A stretch of 57,950 nucleotides of DNA. It comes from Priapulus caudatus. Taxonomy: Eukaryota > Priapulida > Priapulimorpha > Priapulimorphida > Priapulidae. How positions within the stretch are numbered: the first letter of the stretch is position 1; each line of letters begins with the position of its first letter. The stretch is from positions 25,191 to 83,140 of the forward strand of contig NW_014577625.1 in the NCBI RefSeq assembly GCF_000485595.1, read 5' to 3'. A program made the translations under genes and the position numbers. Under the pieces are notes generated by a model. It did no database searches. It had not been told where the DNA came from and was given only the letters and a program-made list of their open reading frames with translations. Below, one piece after another: positions 12,145-22,740 of the stretch.

Positions 12145-12512
12145 GGCCGATGAAAGTTGATGTCATGGTTCTCGTCAGCGCCCGCATCAAATTTTACTCC
12201 CGCACCAAAAAAGTTCAACACTCATCGCTGACGAAATTCCCGCATCAAAAAGTCCCATATGAAATTCCCGCCTCAAAAAATCAACAATGTACAGTCAGCA
12301 CTACATGTATGGAAGACAAACAGTAAAAATTTGAGTAAAAACTGTCAACAAAGAAGTTATGACATTTTTCAATCTTATTTTGCATATGTACAAGACCTGA
12401 TACCCTCACTAAGTTCTATTGGTTTGTAGATGAAAGATGAATGTTGATCTAAATCCCTCATCAAAATCTCAACAATGCCTGACGAGAACCATGAAATCAA
12501 CTTTCATCGGCC
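12145..12512. mobile_element. Harbinger-like MITE inserted in the TTAGGG array
   Basis: 368 bases with about 34-base terminal inverted repeats beginning GGCCGATGAAAGTTGAT and one mismatch. A TTA trinucleotide flanks each end (12142-12144 and 12513-12515), as expected of PIF/Harbinger insertions into TTA. The interior is AT-rich and non-coding. Confidence 0.75.
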
Positions 12513-12691
12513 TTAGGGTTAGGGTTCTAGCTCATCTAAACTCTCAAATCGTGAATTTATTTCCCAAGGCGTTATTTCAAAATCTGGCGCCACCGCCGCC
12601 ATCTTTGTCTCGTTAAGTATGAAAGCGAATGGACTCCCGTACCCGTAGCCTCGAGACATTAAGATACGGCTACCGTACCCGTAGCCACTGC

Positions 12692-13029
12692 CTATTAAAT
12701 ACTTGCAGAATGGCACCATTATTGCATTAATTTGTGTGATGATGCCCTTATTGGGTAGTGTGTTACATCAGGCACACAACCTAAGTAATAAAATTGGGCA
12801 ATTGCCGGCTTCCGGCGAACTAAATTTCCTGCGGAACTATAGCTGGCAGGACTTCAAGATTGGGTAAAATAGTGGGGTAAAATTAAAATTCGAGAGTTCT
12901 TCCGCCATTATGCCATCAGATGTGTGTAACTTCTTTTGGGGGATGGGATGTGCACTATCGGCAGCAAGAAATTATGGCCGAAAACTCCTCAATTTATGCA
13001 TAGGTGTGAAGTCAACCTTTGCCTTAAGC
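12692..13029. other. Short intergenic gap
   Basis: I see nothing recognisable in this stretch. Confidence 0.5.
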
Positions 13030-13195
13030 CCTAGGAGGGGCAAGGCAATTTTTAAAGGGCACGTGAGAAATTGCCTTGGATTTTGTAACAAAGTAAAGGG
13101 CACCTAGGCAATTCTCTGATTTTTTAAGGGCACCTAGGCAATTTTCAAAATTTGAGAAGGGCACCAAGGCAATTCTCAAAATCTGCAAAAAAGTA
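13030..13195. repeat. Diverged tandem repeat with GGGCACCTAGGCAATT core
   Basis: Four to five units of about 35-45 bases, each with GGGCAC(C)(T/A)AGGCAATT followed by an AT-rich spacer. The first units include inverted versions of the core (AAATTGCCTTGG). Confidence 0.75.
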
Positions 13196-13324
13196 CACTT
13201 TACATACTTAAAATATTCGAAATGTACTCTGGGTCCGGTCTGCACAGCCGTTTCAGCTGATTATGGCCCATAAATTGCGCCCTTGAGGCGAAAAGCACAC
13301 AGCCAATCCGCTTCCTCTCCTTGT

Positions 13325-13925
13325 TAGCTCATCTGACATAGTCAGATGCAGCTTGTAGAATCGCATGATTGTGCGTGCGTGCGTCCGTCCGTCCGTGCGT
13401 CTGTCCGTCAACAGTTGGGCACAAATCTAAATGGCTCGACGTACGGATTCGAAAATCGGGACGTAGGAGGTAATCCGAAAACGAGTTGGGATGTCGAAGC
13501 TGGGGGTCAAAGGTCAAGAGGTGTAAAAGAAGGGGGAGCATTCCCTCCTTAACTTAAGATATAGGGAGAAATGCAGAATTGCGGGACAAATCTAAATGGC
13601 TTAACCTATGCTCTTAATATTCGGTGTATGGTGTGATGGGCAGGTAACCCATCACCAGTGCGAAATTGGAGGTCACAGGTCAAAGGGCAGTGGGGGAAAG
13701 GTCAGATATCAGACATTTTCTGAGGACATGGCCTAACAGACAGAGTGAAAAACTTTTTTGTTTCAGCGCTGACCTACCATTTTATCACTTTATTGAAAGG
13801 ACCATGAAATGTGCTTTCCACTGACGTGCGAAGAGTAAGTGTCTGATAACTTGTTGACCCTCAGGAGGAGGGTTAAACAATGGATTCTTGAGCACTGCTC
13901 AATTGATGTAACAGTGTCTCATATT
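13325..13925. mobile_element. Interspersed repeat with TAGCTCATCTGA terminus, copy 1
   Basis: Starts TTAGCTCATCTGACATAGTC with a perfect hairpin (CATCTGAC-ATA-GTCAGATG, 13330-13348), then a GTCCGTCC-rich tract and about 500 bases shared with 16840-17610 and 31197-31890. On the minus strand the hairpin is followed at once by AGCTAA, which recalls a Helitron 3' end (hairpin then CTRR). The family is certain from the copies; the class is inferred. Confidence 0.65.
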
Positions 13926-14811
13926 CATGGCATCAGTATCTAGAAATGCTAATGATGTCTGGAGTAGCGCAAAACCGGGTACAGCACAGGATTACGGCTC
14001 AAAGGTTCCTTGATCAGAATCCCTCAGATTTGTTTATTAGTATTAGCCTTATTATTGTTTTCTGTTATTTTTCTCATCTTATCTATTTACTCAATTTTTT
14101 TCCCAATTAACGCAATATTTCACATCATATTTATTTACAACATTTAATAACAAAAATATTTTTTTACAATAAAATAAATAATAGGGTTAGGGTTCCAGCG
14201 GCGTTCTAGGCGTCAGCATGCACCATATGTCCTTGAATTCCTTCTGACCAATCTGCCCACGACCGATTTTGGCTGGTGTTGTGTGGGTTAGGTGCAGAGC
14301 AACTTGCCTATGTGGGCAAAACGTGGAATTTCTCGCCGATCCCGCCGAGGATCGCATGTTCATTGCCCTCCGAAACTTCCAATTGAGGGCTAATGTCAAT
14401 CAAGATCTGATCCAAATATCGAAAACTGGATAAACTTATCATGCTTGCTCGCGGTTGGTAAGTACAGCTTTTTTTTTGTTGTTTTTTTTTTTTTTCTTTT
14501 TCTACTCTTTTAACCTTAGTCCAGTATTTAGATTTGAAAACCTCTTTGTTGCTAACATTTCCCTTCCGACATGCGCAGTCGGCAATCCATCGGTTAAGTT
14601 CCAACTGCACTTGTGGGGAAACCAACGCTATCAAATACTCGTACTCTGTTGTTCCCACGAATGCAGTTGGGCATTAACGAGGAGCAGATGGCCGATGCAT
14701 GTCGGGAGGCGAAAGTTGTTAGGCCAACAACATTTGCAATATCTAAACTACGCTAGGAGGTAAAGAGTACAAGTGTACTTACCAACGCGACAGCAGTATA
14801 AGATTAGCAGT
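13926..14811. other. Non-coding stretch with inverted copy of block A
   Basis: 14187-14415 is an inverted, fairly clean copy of the start of block A (14820-15050). A long T run (about 14468-14500) lies between the arms. No gene is recognised. Confidence 0.6.
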
Positions 14812-15050
14812 ATGTTCGATATAATGTGGCATCAGATCTTTGATGATAGCCCCAATTGTGAGTTTTGTGATGCAAAATGAAACAGCGATCCTCGGCGGGT
14901 GATCGCGCAGAATTCACCGTTTTCGCATAGGCAAGTTCCTGACGCTTAACCCTCATCACTCAAAGACCAAAATTCGTCGGTGTGGGCATTCGTCAGAGTG
15001 AATCTACGGAGCTAAATGCCACAATAAAACAGGAGTTTCAGGCACGCCGA
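14187..15050. repeat. Large imperfect inverted repeat
   Basis: The left arm (14187-14415) read in reverse complement matches 14820-15050 and 24070-24270. Shared words include GCGATCCTCGGCGGGATCGG and AGGCAAGTTGCTCTG. The arms are separated by about 400 bases. The right arm carries scattered insertions, the left arm few. Confidence 0.75.
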
Positions 15051-16838
15051 TTTTGTATCAACAATGGGATCTTACAGGCGCAAACCGCACACAACGGACC
15101 AAACAAGAACAACAAGAAAACAAATGAGCAGCAACATGATAATAAAAAAGGCTGGCTGAAATGCATGTGTTACGCAACTGCGTAGTAGCTGGCATACTCT
15201 TGCGCCTAACAAATGCTGTCACTCGAGCGACGCGTGAAATTTTAACGTTCTGATAACCATAGACCAACAGACCTCGTGAGCCTAGTCGCGGCTCTGACCA
15301 CGAGCTTCTTGTTCTATATTTAGCTGCCTTGGATGGTCGATTCAAGCCGTTATGCGGCGTGCGACCCTGAGTTGTATTTGTTATTGCCACGAAAACCATG
15401 CAGTGTCGAGATTCTGCCTAAATCTTTAAACGTTGCATTTGCGTATGATCTCTCAGGAAATTATATGAACTTCTTGTTAGTTGTAAGGAACTTTAGATAG
15501 GGAGGGCCACGGACGGCGGCTTCCATAAAAGGGCACGTATGTGGACTGCCGTCAGTGATGTGGGATTTTCAGGGCAGCACGGGCATGTGTAGGAGTGCTA
15601 CGACGGATGAAATGCCGGGTCCTCTGGGCGGTGTACGTCTCTGGTTAACGGTCGAGCGGTTGTAGTCGATACGTCATCGCCCGCCGAAAAATTACTAAAG
15701 CTTCATGTATTTTTGCGCCCAACTATTTTACTCGCTCCAATAAAATCTTTGAATTTACCAGGAAAATCTCCGGCGGTCGCATGAAATTGTAGGAGGGTGT
15801 ATAGTCTTTAATTAGGGTGGGTTTGTGTTGTATGTTGCTACACACAACCCCTCTCCGATCGGAGTGAGTCACAATCTGCGCAAAGCAGACGTCTATTCAA
15901 TTTGAGTTCGGTTTAAATGAAGATTCGGCTCACGTATTTGGATAGTTAGGTACTCGTTATTTTAATGTGCTCCAGTTGTATAAGTTGCTTTTTTTTTTTT
16001 CTATACACGTTTGTTGTAGAAAGTCTGATCACTGTGGATTGTGGGCTGGTTGGTTTGGTTGTATGTGCAGCTTACAACATATAGCTTTACATTTACGTAT
16101 TCAACTACAGGCCATACTACAGAGTTGTCACTTTTCTGTCGCCTTTATCTCCAGTGCACAACTAGGTGGTCGTACGACTGTTTTAGCTGACCTGTCAGAG
16201 CGATAGTGTACCATAGACATATTCGGTTGCGATCGGGGCGGGGAGCTCTTCTAAGTCTAGCATGCGGCATATGGCTTTGGGCGTACTTTACTAAAATGTG
16301 TAATACATGTGATGCCCATTAAACTGGCGATGAGAACAACAACGAAGATGTCAGAGTGTTCTAATATTACATTGGAAATTCTTTGATTTCAGAACCTGAG
16401 GCTCGCGTTCAGGCTTGCGGCACTGTGCGCATTACAGGACGTACGGTGTGTCAACGTCATGCGCCCTCACGTTCACTCGATTCGCACTGCAGAGAGCCAG
16501 GTCTCAATCTCCAAAGAGGGAAAGATCAGGCCGTTAGTCGCCTACAATTTTATTATCTGTGAAAGACCCTTCTGCTGAGCCCATCGACTTGTCACTCGCG
16601 CTCTAAGTGAATTAAACTAACATATGTCTATTTCAGTTTTAGTTGATATTGCTGTCATAGTGTCGGACACTATCGCTATTGTTATTGGTGTATTGCACTA
16701 GAGCCCGACCTTTAATTTAGTGTAGCATGGATTGTGACGTAACGTTTTCCTATCAAGAGTGTAAACAGTATGTGCTAAGATTAATTGGAAACGCTTAGCT
16801 TAAGCAGAACCTGTTCCGATTACTTACTTTCACACTTT
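14812..16838. repeat. Duplicated block A, indel-rich copy
   Basis: Collinear with 24058-25797 over its whole length, but with many one- to two-base insertions. This copy is about 2.03 kb against 1.74 kb. It has no recognised gene. It includes a roughly 130-base cassette (15160-15320) also present upstream of the C/EBP-gamma coding start. Confidence 0.85.
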
Positions 16839-17610
16839 TAGCTCCATCTGACACTGCTCGACTGATCGCTCAGCGCTTGTGAGATCGCTTGATCGTCGTC
16901 GTGGTCCGTCTCGGTCGTCCGTCCCGCCGGTCGGGTCCGTCCGGTCAACGAGTGGGCGACAACATCTTAACCGCCTTGATCGTAAACCGGTCATCGACTA
17001 TTTCGGCGTCGATTGGGGGGGTCGTTCAAACGCACGTTGGGATGTCGAGAGCTGGGGGTCATAATGCTCAATAGCGTCAGAGTGGTAACCAAGAAGGGGA
17101 AAGTCACGTCCTTTAACTTAAGGTATATGGAGGAAATGCAGACCTTGCGGCACAATGCTAAACGGCTTTGACCGTAGCTCGTGATAGTCTGCGGTATAGC
17201 ATCATGTAGGAAAACCATCACTGTGCCGAAATTGAGAGTCAAGGTCAAAAGGTCAATGGGCAAGGGGCAGGATTTTTAGAAGTTTTCTGAGGACACTGGT
17301 CTGACTGAACGTATTGAAAAAATCCTATTTTGTTTCAGCGGTGACTAGAATTGGTTTATGGCTTTATTGAAAGGACCATGAATGTCCTTCTGCTGACATG
17401 CAGACGAGTTAAGGTGTCGCGATAACCTTTTTGACCACTCAAAAAGGAGGTGTAAACATAGGATTTGTTCCTGTCAACAAAGGACTGAACTGCTTTTGCT
17501 ATTATTTAGAGCCCCATACCTGTGTCAATGTGAGCGCTTACAGTTGCACAGTTTAATTTGCAAAGGCAAATGTTTGCTTGAACAGGTATTACGCTCCCTT
17601 AATCATATGA
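16839..17610. mobile_element. TAGCTCATCTGA repeat, copy 2
   Basis: Same family as 13325-13925. Shared landmarks in order are a CGTCGTGGTCCGTC-type tract, GGGATGTCGA, GAGGTCAAAGGTCAA-like words, TTGTTTCAGCG and AAAGGACCATGAA. This copy has many small indels. Confidence 0.7.
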
Positions 17611-18539
17611 TTCTAAAGGCAGTCTGTCTATAGCACCTGCCATTAGGCGTGAAGGCTGATTGATGAGATCAGCTTGAAATGCCTTCACGCGGCCCAAAAC
17701 GAAGCACAGCGCGTCCATGAGCTCGGCCACGCATCCTCTCTCATATGTTACTGCACCTGCTCCGACCTCCAATGCGGACCCATTCCTTTTTCGTTACCGC
17801 AGCAACTCACCGCAGACTTTGTGGTAGCGCACAAACTGTCCGAGCTCCGATAGAACGCTAGTTAACCCTTACTTGGATTTTTACCGCTCCTGCTACCTTC
17901 ACCTAGTTTTTCCCGCATACTTTTATCGCCACTGAACCGATGACACTGCTCTCTCTCCTCTCTTCGATCTTCATCCCTCTCATTGCCCAGACTCTCAGCG
18001 CCCATTCCGGTCTCCCACGGGCATATCGTACTCAGAGCCTCACCTTGGCTCTTACATTACGATTTTATTTCCATGTAAATTGTTGACCTACCGATAGAAT
18101 AGCTTATCTCACACTCGCTCATTATTCAGTAAATTTAAATTTACCTTTCATCTTGAAGCTCTTACTATCTCATTGGTAGCTATCCCGTGGGTATCCATTT
18201 ACGCAGTATGTGCGACATCTATAGCCTGTTCCCATCGTAAATCCATTAGCATACTATTATATTTGATGGATTTCTATGACTAGGTCCCATCCCGAGGGGC
18301 CATAGGGCGGCGCTCAAGACAAGTATTTACATCGGGGCCAGTACTGATATGACCGGATCATCGCTGGTTTTAATTTTTTTTTAATTAATTTAAGAGAGAG
18401 AACGAGAAAGGTCCCCTAAGAAAAGGAGCAGAGAGTTAGTACATTGAGCACGGGACCCCCAGTGAGAAACAGTTTGATACCGGTTTTGTGTTATGCGCGG
18501 CCGCCTAGCGGGAAACGGGGCTTACAATATATTCTGCGG

Positions 18540-18690
18540 ATGTTGTGCCCAGGGGATTGGGAGGTTGGAGGGCAGGAGGGAGGCGAGGTCAAGAGGTTTG
18601 AGGGGGAGGGAATTTGGGAGTTTAAGGGGGGAGTTGAGAGCAAAGAGGGTTTGAAGTGGAGGCAGCGGGTGCCGCTGGGTCTCCCCGGTA
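18540..18690 (+). promoter_or_regulatory. G/A-rich strand-asymmetric tract upstream of C/EBP-gamma
   Basis: Long purine run with many GGG and GGGG groups, followed by C-rich sequence at 18755-18830. The second block B copy has an even longer one (32655-32845). Such tracts can form G-quadruplex or triplex structures and often sit near promoters. Position about 0.6 kb before the start codon is observed, function inferred. Confidence 0.4.
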
Positions 18691-19297
18691 CGTTCTCCCT
18701 ATGAATGAGCCATTCCCTCATGGAGTTTTAGTCCACTTGCCCGTGCAGCTCTGACCTGCCCCCGCCCCCGAGTGCACCCCCATCATTTGTGGTCCCCCTC
18801 TCCTCTTCTCGACCAACTCTACCCCGTTCGATCGCCTACAATCCTCCTAAACCCGCTCCGATCCCATAGCGTTGCTCTAATACGGGAGGTGGACGGCATG
18901 GGGAGGCGAGGTGGACGCAGGTGGCGGAGCGAGGTGGGCGAGCAGAACGACTCCCGCCCTCTAATGTAAACTTGGAGCATCATGCTCATATGTTGAATTC
19001 TTTATAGATAGATAAAATAGATAGCTGTGAATCTATGACACAAATTCGGAAGTGAAAGGAAGTATCATTTAAATAAAATAAAGCAAAAATCGCATGGGGG
19101 GAGATAGTGAGCGTGTGCCTAACAATGATTGTGTACGCAACTGGCGTATCTGCACTATCTGCGGCTAACAAATGTGGTAGCTACGCACGACTGAAGTTTT
19201 ATAAGCCGTAGCCAACCAGACCCAGATAGCTCAGCCGCTCTCCCGGCTCTCTTGTTCTATCATACAGCAACAAGACAATCTACTCTTATATATACGG

Positions 19298-19446
19298 ATG
19301 CATTGTAATCCACGAGGACAATTACTGTTTGCAGCTGCATCAGCAAAGAGAGCGAGGAATATCGTAAGCGACGGCAGCGTAACAACATTGCTGTCAAGAA
19401 AAGCCGTGTTAACGCCAAGATGCGAAGCCAGATGACGATGGAGAAG
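19298..19446 (+). CDS. CEBPG: C/EBP-gamma exon with basic region
   Basis: Encodes the DNA-binding basic region and the first part of the zipper lead-in. Frame from the ATG is lost at an AGAG to AGAGAG difference about 50 bases in. The copy at 33172-33285 lacks that insertion but has an extra T and C earlier. An AG at 19333-19334 could alternatively be a splice acceptor, giving an exon 19335-19446 open in the bZIP frame. Confidence 0.75.
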
Positions 19447-21306
19447 GTGTGCATCCTCTAGCCTTAAGCACGTTCCCCCTCCCGGATCACGATCAGCTGG
19501 TGCCGGAATCAGAACGCTTCCCGACGCCGGCATCCACGAGTTCAAAAAAAAAAAGGCCCTCGTAGCGCGAACCAATCAAAACGACATCCCTGCGACATCC
19601 CACCACGAGTCAGATCGTAGGGAATCAATCAAGAAGCTCCCTGCGATCGACGAGTCCAGCTCTGGGAACAAGTCAAAACGCATCCCCGCAGATCCACGAG
19701 TCAGCTCGTGGGAACAATCAAAACGCATCCCCGCAGATCCACGAGTCAGCTCGTGGGAACAATCAAAACGCATCCCCGCGGATCCACGAGTCAGCTCGTG
19801 GGAACAATCAAAATGCATCCCCGCAGATCCACGAGTCAGCTCGTGGATAGATTATTGGTTTTTGTTACTCTGATTTCCAACAGATGGCAGGCACTACCTA
19901 CCTAGATATTAAACAGGGACAGTCTATATTACCCCAGTCTTACATGAACTAAAGAATACAATGCTTTACCGATGATTCGAACATGAAATTATGAGTATTG
20001 AGACTCAAGGTAAATTCGGAAAACTAGAAGGTAAACTAGAAGGCGTAGATCGAAACAAGGTTTGTTTACCGTTTTCCTAACGGTACCGTATATAATATGA
20101 TAACTGTGTAGTATATAAAATTTCGAGGTATTTTTGCATGTAGAAACACAAAACAAGGTTCATACCCCACACATGTGTAACCGTTGTCACATTTCTTACC
20201 GGAAAAAATAGTATACTGTCGAATGATATCATAACAAACTCGCGAAAATCCACCGGTGCGGTGGCATTTGAGACGAAAATGCACGAAATGTCAGATTTTG
20301 CCCTGTTTTCTAATCAATATATTATTATGAAGGGGAACGATTTTCATACTATTTGAACGTGTAAGGGTGAAAATACACTCATGCAGAGTAAATGTGTCAG
20401 TTTGGTTAGCTTTCCTGCAAAGGTGAATCAAAAGGTGAATACGTAGTAAAAACAAGAAAATCCCAGCGCAGGGTGGTAGGTGCATTGTTAACACCGGCAG
20501 CGTTGAACGTGTTAAAGTGCTTCTTGTGTGAATAGCAATATTCCAGAATTTATTTTACCATTCCTGATGTGAAAGTTTTAAACTTGAATTGGTAATTTTT
20601 ATCCAATGAAGATTGAACTTTTTCTGATAACTTGTCTTGGTAAGTATGTAGTTTGGTGGTTCATTTACTAGCTTAGTGTGTAGGCATTTGGTATGGCTGT
20701 GTAAAATCATCAGCATCATGTTGCCAGATTAAGTGTATTTGCTCCCGTGCTGTCCTGTATGAGAATTCCTCGTTTCCTGTGGCTGCCAAATCACACTAAT
20801 TGATAAAAATGGCTATTTGATTGATAATTTTGATTAGTAAAACTATTGATGAATGCATGGTCTGGTGCACACACAAGTTTCACAAGCCCATTGAATTTGC
20901 AGAAGTTTTTTAATAGTCAGTTTAGCAGCGACGTAGAAACACGTTTCGTTCACACACTGGCCATGAATTGACTCATAAATTGCGACGTGTATTTGGGGAA
21001 TTTGTACCCGCATTCTACCGATGTTTGGCTTCACTGCTGCAGGTGAGCCAGCTGAAGCAAGAGAACGAGAGGCTAGAGTCGAAGGTGAAGCTGCTCACCA
21101 AGGAGCTGGGTCTGCTGCGAGACTTGCTGCTGAGTCATGCGGCGGGCTCGGCCGCCGACCCCGTCTACACCGTCTCGGTGTACAGCGAGGAGACAGCCGG
21201 GGGTGACGACGCCCGCGTTCCATCCTCCGTTGACCGCGATGGCCCAGCTGCCCACGACCACGAGTATGCCACAGTGCCGCAAGTGGCGGCCCAGCTGCCA
21301 GCATAG
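19298..21306 (+). CDS. CEBPG: CCAAT/enhancer-binding protein gamma, two exons
   Basis: Short bZIP factor that lacks a long activation region and works as a dimer partner of C/EBPs and ATF4. The first coding exon ends at 19446 and the second is 21043-21306. The basic region EEYRKRRQRNNIAVKKSR (19354-19410) has the KKSR of C/EBP-gamma rather than RKSR of alpha and beta. It runs through MTMEK to a weak donor (GTGTGC) and continues in phase 0 after CTGCTGCAG with VSQLKQENERLESKVKLL. The end is QVAAQLPA and stop. The best start is the ATG at 19298. In this copy two extra bases (AG) near 19350 break that frame, and the duplicate at 33172 is broken differently, so the true gene is probably intact at about 137 codons. 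If 19335 is an exon start instead, an upstream exon is missing. Confidence 0.85.
19447..21042 (+). other. C/EBP-gamma intron
   Basis: 1,596 bases from GTGTGC to CTGCTGCAG. The middle part (about 19560-20640) has no second copy in the window. It contains the 45-base minisatellite at 19560-19860 and otherwise AT-rich DNA. The last 400 bases belong to block C. Confidence 0.65.
19560..19860. repeat. 45-base minisatellite with internal palindrome
   Basis: Four nearly identical units and two diverged ones on the left. The unit contains GATCCACGAGTCAGCTCGTG, GGAACAATCAAAA and CGCATCCCCGCA. CACGAG...CTCGTG is a short inverted repeat within each unit. The series ends precisely after a CTCGTGGATAG. 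Confidence 0.95.
21043..21306 (+). CDS. CEBPG: C/EBP-gamma exon with leucine zipper, intact copy
   Basis: 87 codons and a TAG stop. Heptad leucines run from SQLKQENERLESKVKLLTKE through GLLRDLLLSHA, close to vertebrate C/EBP-gamma. The tail after the zipper (SAADPVYTVSVYSEETAGG and on) is not recognised elsewhere. Acceptor is TTCACTGCTGCAG. The duplicate at 26268-26548 is frameshifted. Confidence 0.92.
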   Translation: MSQLKQENERLESKVKLLTKELGLLRDLLLSHAAGSAADPVYTVSVYSEETAGGDDARVPSSVDRDGPAAHDHEYATVPQVAAQLPA

Positions 21307-22406
21307 CTAGGCAGGGTTGGTCTCCCTCATGGGAGCCGACTTGGGCTAGCCCGCCACTGCAGCCACTACAGCTAGTAGCGGTGGTGAACCAGATTATATT
21401 GTACAGTAGTTTTTACGAAAAAAAAATTCACGTAAAATGTGTTTGGAATCAGCAGGCTTTATTTCAAAAAATGTAGATCATTCATTTATTATGTATAGGT
21501 TTGTCTAATGAATGATATTTAGTTTGAATTGTGTGCCAATAACTGTGTAAAAATTATAGAAAAATCTTCAAAAACGCGTTTTAATCTACAAATATTTAGT
21601 CGTTAAGACTGATGTTAAGTCAAATCTCTGTGTGTAACTGGTAAGATCACCAGCACCCAGTGTGGTCTCCAGCTAGATCTCAGCTATCAATAAGTACAGT
21701 TGCAGGTAAGTAGATGGTCAAAATTCCAATTTCCTGCTATGCGACTCGTGGCACTTGATTACATGTCTGTTAGCATCTACTCTGGTTTGACAACGACATT
21801 TTTGTACTGCAAGTTGGTACATTTTGCTTGTTTTACCCCAGATCATGACAAAATTATGGTATTGCTATAGCGAGGAGAGTGGCCAGCAGGCGTCAATTAA
21901 ATTTCATGTAATGTTTTTTTCCAAACGAGCAAGCAGTGCATGTAGCTCTCTATGTTAGTTGTGTGGAACGTCATAGTACTTAAATCTGAAAGCATGTTAC
22001 ATGGCTGTGTGCACTGTCTAATCCAAAATTCATACTTTATAACACAATACTTGGTTGTGTGCATCGTCTGATACAAGACACAACATTTGTACTAGATATT
22101 TGTCACAAGTTTACATAGCATCAAAAGAATGTGATATGCTCGTATGTATATTATGTTCACTTGGTAGCATAAACGTGCACCTGTTTAATTAATTGTTTGA
22201 AATAACTATAATTACCGTTATACAATTTTCTGCATTTCAGGTGTAGATTGACAGCACGGTAATGACTGCCATAATTAGTACTGATCGCTGGCCTCAACTG
22301 GGTTTTGTATGTCATCGTTTGTATGTTTATAGTTGGTACATTTGACATCGCGTCACCAGATGTCACTGTGTTGCAGAAACGTCTCTTAATGTCAGTTGGC
22401 GTTTTT

Positions 22407-22740
22407 GGTTGGCCATCGTGCTCAGAAATAATTATTTTTACCACGGTTAACCGTGGTTAAATTATAGCCCGTTTACCCAATCAGAGGCATTCATACGGAT
22501 AATTTAACTGCAGATAAATTATTTTTTCTGCAATAAAATTATACCGTAGCCCTTTTACCTAAATGGGCCTTCTTACAAATAATAACGAGGCATTTGATTG
22601 AGTAAAAAGGCTACAATTTTACCAAGGTTAAATTATGTGGGAGAAGGCCTCTGATTGGATAAAAAGGGCCATAATTTAACCGCGGTTAATTTATTTCTAC
22701 CACGGTAAAAATAATTATTTTTGAGTACGATGGCCAACCA
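22407..22740. mobile_element. Fold-back MITE with CCAAT-containing arms
   Basis: 334 bases with long inverted repeats starting TGGTTGGCCATCGT and continuing into AATAATTATTTTTACC. Inner palindromic parts include ACCACGGTTAACCGTGGT and CCAATCAGAGGC / GCCTCTGATTGG. No clear target-site duplication. Non-coding. Confidence 0.8.

Larger units (their letters stand above)
12007..12691. mobile_element. Outer inverted-repeat element enclosing a TTAGGG array
   Basis: Perfect 26-base terminal inverted repeats (left 12007-12032, right 12666-12691) starting GCAGTGGCTACGGGTACGG. The 10-mer TATTAAATAC flanks it on both sides (11997-12006 and 12693-12702), with one extra C on the right, and looks like a target-site duplication. 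The repeat contains its own small palindrome (GGCTAC / GTAGCC). A second partial copy of the terminal motif sits just inside the right end (about 12637-12652). No transposase is present. A 9-11 base duplication would fit a Mutator-like family, which is an inference. Confidence 0.75.
16839..19297. repeat. Duplicated block B, upstream side of C/EBP-gamma
   Basis: Collinear with 31197-33171. It begins with a TAGCTCATCTGA-type repeat (16839-17610) and passes through AT-rich DNA. A G/A-rich tract follows (18540-18680), and it ends at the C/EBP-gamma start. Indels relative to the other copy are frequent. This copy has extra C-rich sequence at about 18730-18860 that I do not see in the other. Confidence 0.8.

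Noticed and set aside
14308-14658. 116-codon minus frame in the inverted arm of block A
   Set aside because: Some resemblance to DNA-binding transposon proteins was considered, but the matching copies at 14.9 and 24.1 kb do not keep the frame.
20968-21042. Extension of the C/EBP-gamma zipper frame to an upstream ATG
   Set aside because: The bases are intronic: CTGCTGCAG is a good acceptor and the join to the 19.4 kb exon reconstructs the family sequence.
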